Assembly: GCA_963514095.1 (NCBI GenBank)
Contig: OY741280.1
Coordinates: 18,260,689 to 18,324,688 of the forward strand
Source: Eutrigla gurnardus
Taxonomy: Eukaryota; Chordata; Actinopteri; Perciformes; Triglidae
DNA length: 64,000 nt
Direction of reading: 5' to 3'
In this document: piece by piece, positions 60,707 to 64,000 of the stretch
How the letters are laid out: each line of letters opens with the position of its first letter
How positions within the stretch are numbered: the first letter of the stretch is position 1
The notes under the pieces: generated by a model
Database searches by the model: none
Seen by the model: only the letters and a program-made list of their open reading frames with translations
Told to the model about the DNA's origin: nothing
Position numbers and translations under genes: made by a program

Positions 60707-63700
60707 ATGGATCCCACCTGCAGTGCTTCTGCTGCTCCAGCTGGTTTGACTGCCCAGGTGTGTTTCCCTGGCGCCCGCGCTGCTGTTCTGGACAATCTGA
60801 ACCGCCAGCGTGAAGAAGGCAGATTATGTGATCTCTCCATCCAGGTGCAAGGGCAAGTGTTCAGGGCTCACCGCTGTGTGCTCGCTGCGTCTTCGCCTTA
60901 CTTTCATGACCAGGTAAGCCAGGGTGGATCATTGTGCAAGACGTAGAGGGCTGCAGGCATGACGCATATCTGAAAGGCATCAAGTGAGCATCAATCTGGT
61001 TCCCTCGACAAAGGATTATTCCAGAAAATAAGCTCTGTGGCAAACAAACGTTCATGACTAAGCACGTAGGGAGAGAGGATGTACCCGCTGGTCTACTTGG
61101 TGAGTACGATCGTTTGGTTCAAAAGCTGAAAACGTGAAGAGTAGAACAGACGCTTGGCACCTGCTGGCATTCTCGCTTTGACCAAACAACTCTACGGGTG
61201 ACTTGTGCTATTTTTAGATTGTGCCTGTGGGCGAACAGAAGCTTGTGGGCTCTGTGTAAAGTATATAGGACGAGGGTGTACGAGGTGATGACGTTTAGTA
61301 TTCTCATTAAGCCGCTTGTTAGCAACCGCCTTTTTAAAGACGTACCAAAATGAACGAGAACAAAATCTCAAGCTTGTGTTAACCATAGTCCTTATTTCAG
61401 GCTTCCAACCAAAAACCCATTAAAAAAACCCTTTGGCTTCGAGACGATTGGAACATGCAGTTTCTCACCCTATATTTCTGTGTATCTCTCGACAGGTGTT
61501 ATTGAAGAATGTTACAACCGTTTCCCTTCCCTCTGTCATGGATCCAGTGGCCTTTGAGAGTGTCCTGAGCTCCGCCTACACGGGCCAGCTGAGCATTGTG
61601 CACGATGACATCGTGAACTACGTCACCGTGGCCAGTTTCCTCCAGATGTGGCACATCGTGGACAAATGCACCGAGATCCTGAAGAGGCCCCGGCCCGCAG
61701 CAGAGGTCTCCGCCGGCGAGGCTCACCCTGGCACTGTGTCCCGCCAGCAGTCCCCGAGCAGCACGGACTGCTTATATCTGGAGAGGGAGGGAAGACGGAA
61801 GGAGAGGAAGCCCGACGCCTTGCCTCCCTTAGCTACATGGAGACGTCCGCAGCAGTTCCCCCGGTGGGGGCGACCACGGCCCTCATCAGGCCAGCACTTA
61901 GCCGACTCTCAACTGGACACCCTCCCTGGCTATGTAGAGAGTGATTACGGCAACTGCGAGGAGGCATGGGTATCGAGCCATGCCAAATCCAGCCACTTTG
62001 CTCATGATGGACCTGGACACAATAGCCGGTACCACGGGGGGTTCCCTAGTGGTGAAGCATTAAAGCAGAAAGTCAGGTTCCAACAGCGGGGAGCACCAGC
62101 GAGCACTGATAGGCTGCTCGATAGGAGCCGAGATGGCGGCGAGAGCGATGAGACACAAGAGAAGAAGAAGAAAGAGAAGAGAGAGATTGAGGCGGATGAG
62201 GGAGTTGGGGAAGGAGCGGGAGAGAAGAAGGGAGGCTTTGCACAAATGGGGCACTGTGGTAAGAGACAAAAGCCTCAATTCACTTTAAACACAAAAGTGA
62301 CGTCTGTCTGTCAAAAACATCTTGTTTATTATTTAGTGGAATTCCTGGAATATATTTTAATTATTTTCTGAAGAGGAAAGAGGATCATTTCATCAAACTA
62401 GGTCACTTGTGTAGTAAAAATTTGTAATTTAGAAATTATAATATCTAAATTACAATATAAAATCAGACGGGTTCCTCCTGTCAAGAGAAAGTTAGACTTT
62501 TAGTTACATTCCACGTTAAGCTGCAAATCGACTGACCAAGTCTGCGATCCCTGGGCCCTTTTTGTATTGAATCCTGAAAGTTTTTGCCGCTGGACGATAA
62601 TTATCTTAATAGAGGGAAGACAAAGTTTAATGTCATTCATATACGTGTATTCCCCCACACTTAAACTCAGGAATCAAGTTGAAAATCATCGTATGTATAT
62701 ATGTATGATTGTGTGATTGTACTGTGCATGGTTTTGATTCGATCTTTGTCTTACATTTCCTCTGCAGACTTTCACCCCATTTCCAATGAGAATGTAGGAC
62801 AAGCCACGGGGAAGGCGAGTGTGGAGGAGGTGAAGGACAAAGTGCAGAGAAACCTGGCAGGAAGAGATCTCTCCTCGGATCTGGTCAGCACTCACGCTTG
62901 CCAAACAGGTGCAGGAGTTCCCGGCCCTTCCTGTCCCGCTTCAGCCCGGCTGCAGTGGCAGACGGGCCCCTGGTCTCAACCAGACCAGAGACCGCCGGAC
63001 GGAGAGGGTGGCAGCTGCAGTAAAGACGACGAGGAGGACGACGAGGAGGAGGACTTTGAATGTTTCCCAGAAGGGACGTTCAGCAGAGAAACGTATGATG
63101 AGATAGAAGACGGCACGGGGCAGGTTTCCCAGAGGCCTTTGGTGCCCGTGTCTCCTGACTTCACCATGGCAGGGTCAGAGGTCAACTGGCCCTCCACCAG
63201 CGTGGGACAGGGTAGCTCGTTGACCCCCACCTCAAGCCGCCATTTGTCTCCTCCCTCTGCTACGTTTCCGCCAGCCTCTTCACCCCCGACTCCATCTTCG
63301 TCTTCCTCAGTGTCTCTCGCCGGCACGCCCTACACGGGCAAAGTCCACTTCTGCCACTGCGGCAAAGCCTACACCCTGAAGAGTATGCGTGACCGGCACG
63401 TGAAGATGCAGCACCTCAACCTACGGCCCTTCGGCTGTCCCGTTTGCACAAAGTCCTTCAAGATGAAGCACCATCTGACCAAGCACCTTAAGACTCACGG
63501 GGGGCTGCGGCCCTACGAGTGCAGCCTGTGTGGGAAGAAGGTGGTCTGGAGAGACAGCTTCCTCAGGCATCAGGCCCGCTGCGAGAGACTGGCCTCCAGC
63601 TCCTCGGCCAACGGCAACAACACGGGCGCCGCTGCAGCCGACATGGACGGCAGCTTCGGCTACGGGTTTGAAAACGGGGGGGCTTTTCTAGCGACGGGAG

Positions 63701-63873
63701 GACAAGTGAAAGTGGAGGAGGTGGATTTTCACCGGGAGATGGAGGACGGGATGCGCGGTCTGTTGGGCAGCGTGTCTGGGATTGTGGACGAGCTCAGAAC
63801 TCAGACACAGAGCTTGGACCCCGATGGTCATGTTTTTAAAGAGGAGGCCAGCGAGAGCTTTTGCGGGAATTAA
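60707..63873 (+). CDS. zbtb22: BTB/POZ zinc-finger transcription factor, ZBTB22-like
   Basis: Coding exons 60707-60913, 61496-62258 and 62768-63873, 691 aa. The BTB domain spans about 20-130: VLDNLNRQREEGRLCDLSIQ, FRAHRCVLAASSPYFHDQ, VMDPVAFESVLSSAYTG and LQMWHIVDKCTEIL, the last close to human ZBTB22. A long low-complexity middle (Ser/Pro, Lys/Glu and an acidic stretch near 63020-63060) follows. Three zinc fingers end the protein: CHCGKAYTLKSMRDRHVK with an unusual one-residue C-x-C spacing, CPVCTKSFKMKHHLTKHLKTH, and CSLCGKKVVWRDSFLRHQARC (C2HC). The unusual first finger is shared with human ZBTB22. BTB-ZF proteins are nuclear and mostly repress transcription. The ATG (GACCATGG) sits just after an acceptor, so the 5' UTR is spliced. 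Paralogues such as ZBTB9 are less likely. Confidence 0.88.
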
Positions 63874-64000
63874 AGCGCTAACCGCATTTCCATAAATACA
63901 TACACATGAGGACACAAATCATTGAAGGCTTCTTTGAGCAGCCGCTTTTTGTTTCATCCCTTTTTATGTGCATTCTCTTCATGTTACAGATACGTCTGAC
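63874..64000 (+). other. Start of zbtb22 3' UTR
   Basis: Sequence after the TAA at 63871-63873. No poly(A) signal is reached before the window ends. Confidence 0.6.

Larger units (their letters stand above)
54247..61526. repeat. Segmental duplication, copy B
   Basis: 7.28 kb collinear with copy A. Differences: five instead of seven 74-bp units, a shorter GA tract, no 5.65-kb transposon, about 125 bp present only here near 57187-57315, and scattered substitutions. It continues without a break into the rest of zbtb22, so its right edge is ancestral. Confidence 0.93.

Noticed and set aside
62259..62371. Extension of the second zbtb22 coding exon to a stop at 62371
   Set aside because: A good donor at 62258/62259 (G|GTAAGA) and an acceptor at 62767/62768 restore the frame into the zinc-finger exon, so the extension is intron.

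Overview
The window is nuclear DNA from a ray-finned fish, most likely a percomorph teleost. The evidence is vertebrate genes with short GT-AG introns, many (CA/GT)n microsatellites, and dispersed repeats of teleost type. Genes were rebuilt by hand from splice sites and reading-frame continuity. Names rest on recognised protein families, not on a database search.

Layout, left to right. 1-6640: last eight coding exons and long 3' UTR of an Argonaute gene (ago3, +). 8271-9245 and 13938-14939: two single-exon free fatty acid receptor GPCRs on the minus strand, one FFAR2/3-like and one FFAR1-like. 16722-18869: tekt2 (-, 9 exons, 426 aa). 22665-27266: usf2 (-, 10 exons, 310 aa) with a GC-rich 5' end. 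30591-35125: lmna, A-type lamin (+, 12 exons, 643 aa). 37152-40128: naxe (+, 6 coding exons, 286 aa). 40935-61526: a tandem segmental duplication. 60707-63873: a ZBTB22-like BTB zinc-finger gene (+, 3 coding exons, 691 aa).

The duplication is the most unusual part. One unit holds a whole sodium-channel beta-1 gene (scn1b, -), the divergent promoter it shares with zbtb22, and the 5' part of zbtb22. Copy A is 40935-54246 and copy B is 54247-61526. Both scn1b copies look intact (220 aa, about four amino-acid differences). The zbtb22 part of copy A is cut 31 bp into its second coding exon and runs into sequence antisense to scn1b; only copy B continues into the full gene.

Copy A alone carries a 5.65-kb transposon (47117-52764) with an 8-bp target duplication, imperfect inverted termini, and arrays of a GTCCGACT-NCCCATT-like motif near both ends. 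Inside it are two inverted PIF/Harbinger elements, each with a 3-bp target duplication, and a decayed pogo/CENP-B-type transposase. The site is empty in copy B.

The gene order mixes genes that in human lie on 1p34 (AGO3, TEKT2), 19q13 (FFAR cluster, USF2, SCN1B), 1q22 (LMNA, NAXE) and 6p21 (ZBTB22). The genes do not form a single pathway. They cover RNA silencing, fatty-acid sensing, ciliary structure, E-box transcription, the nuclear lamina, NAD(P)HX repair and sodium-channel modulation.
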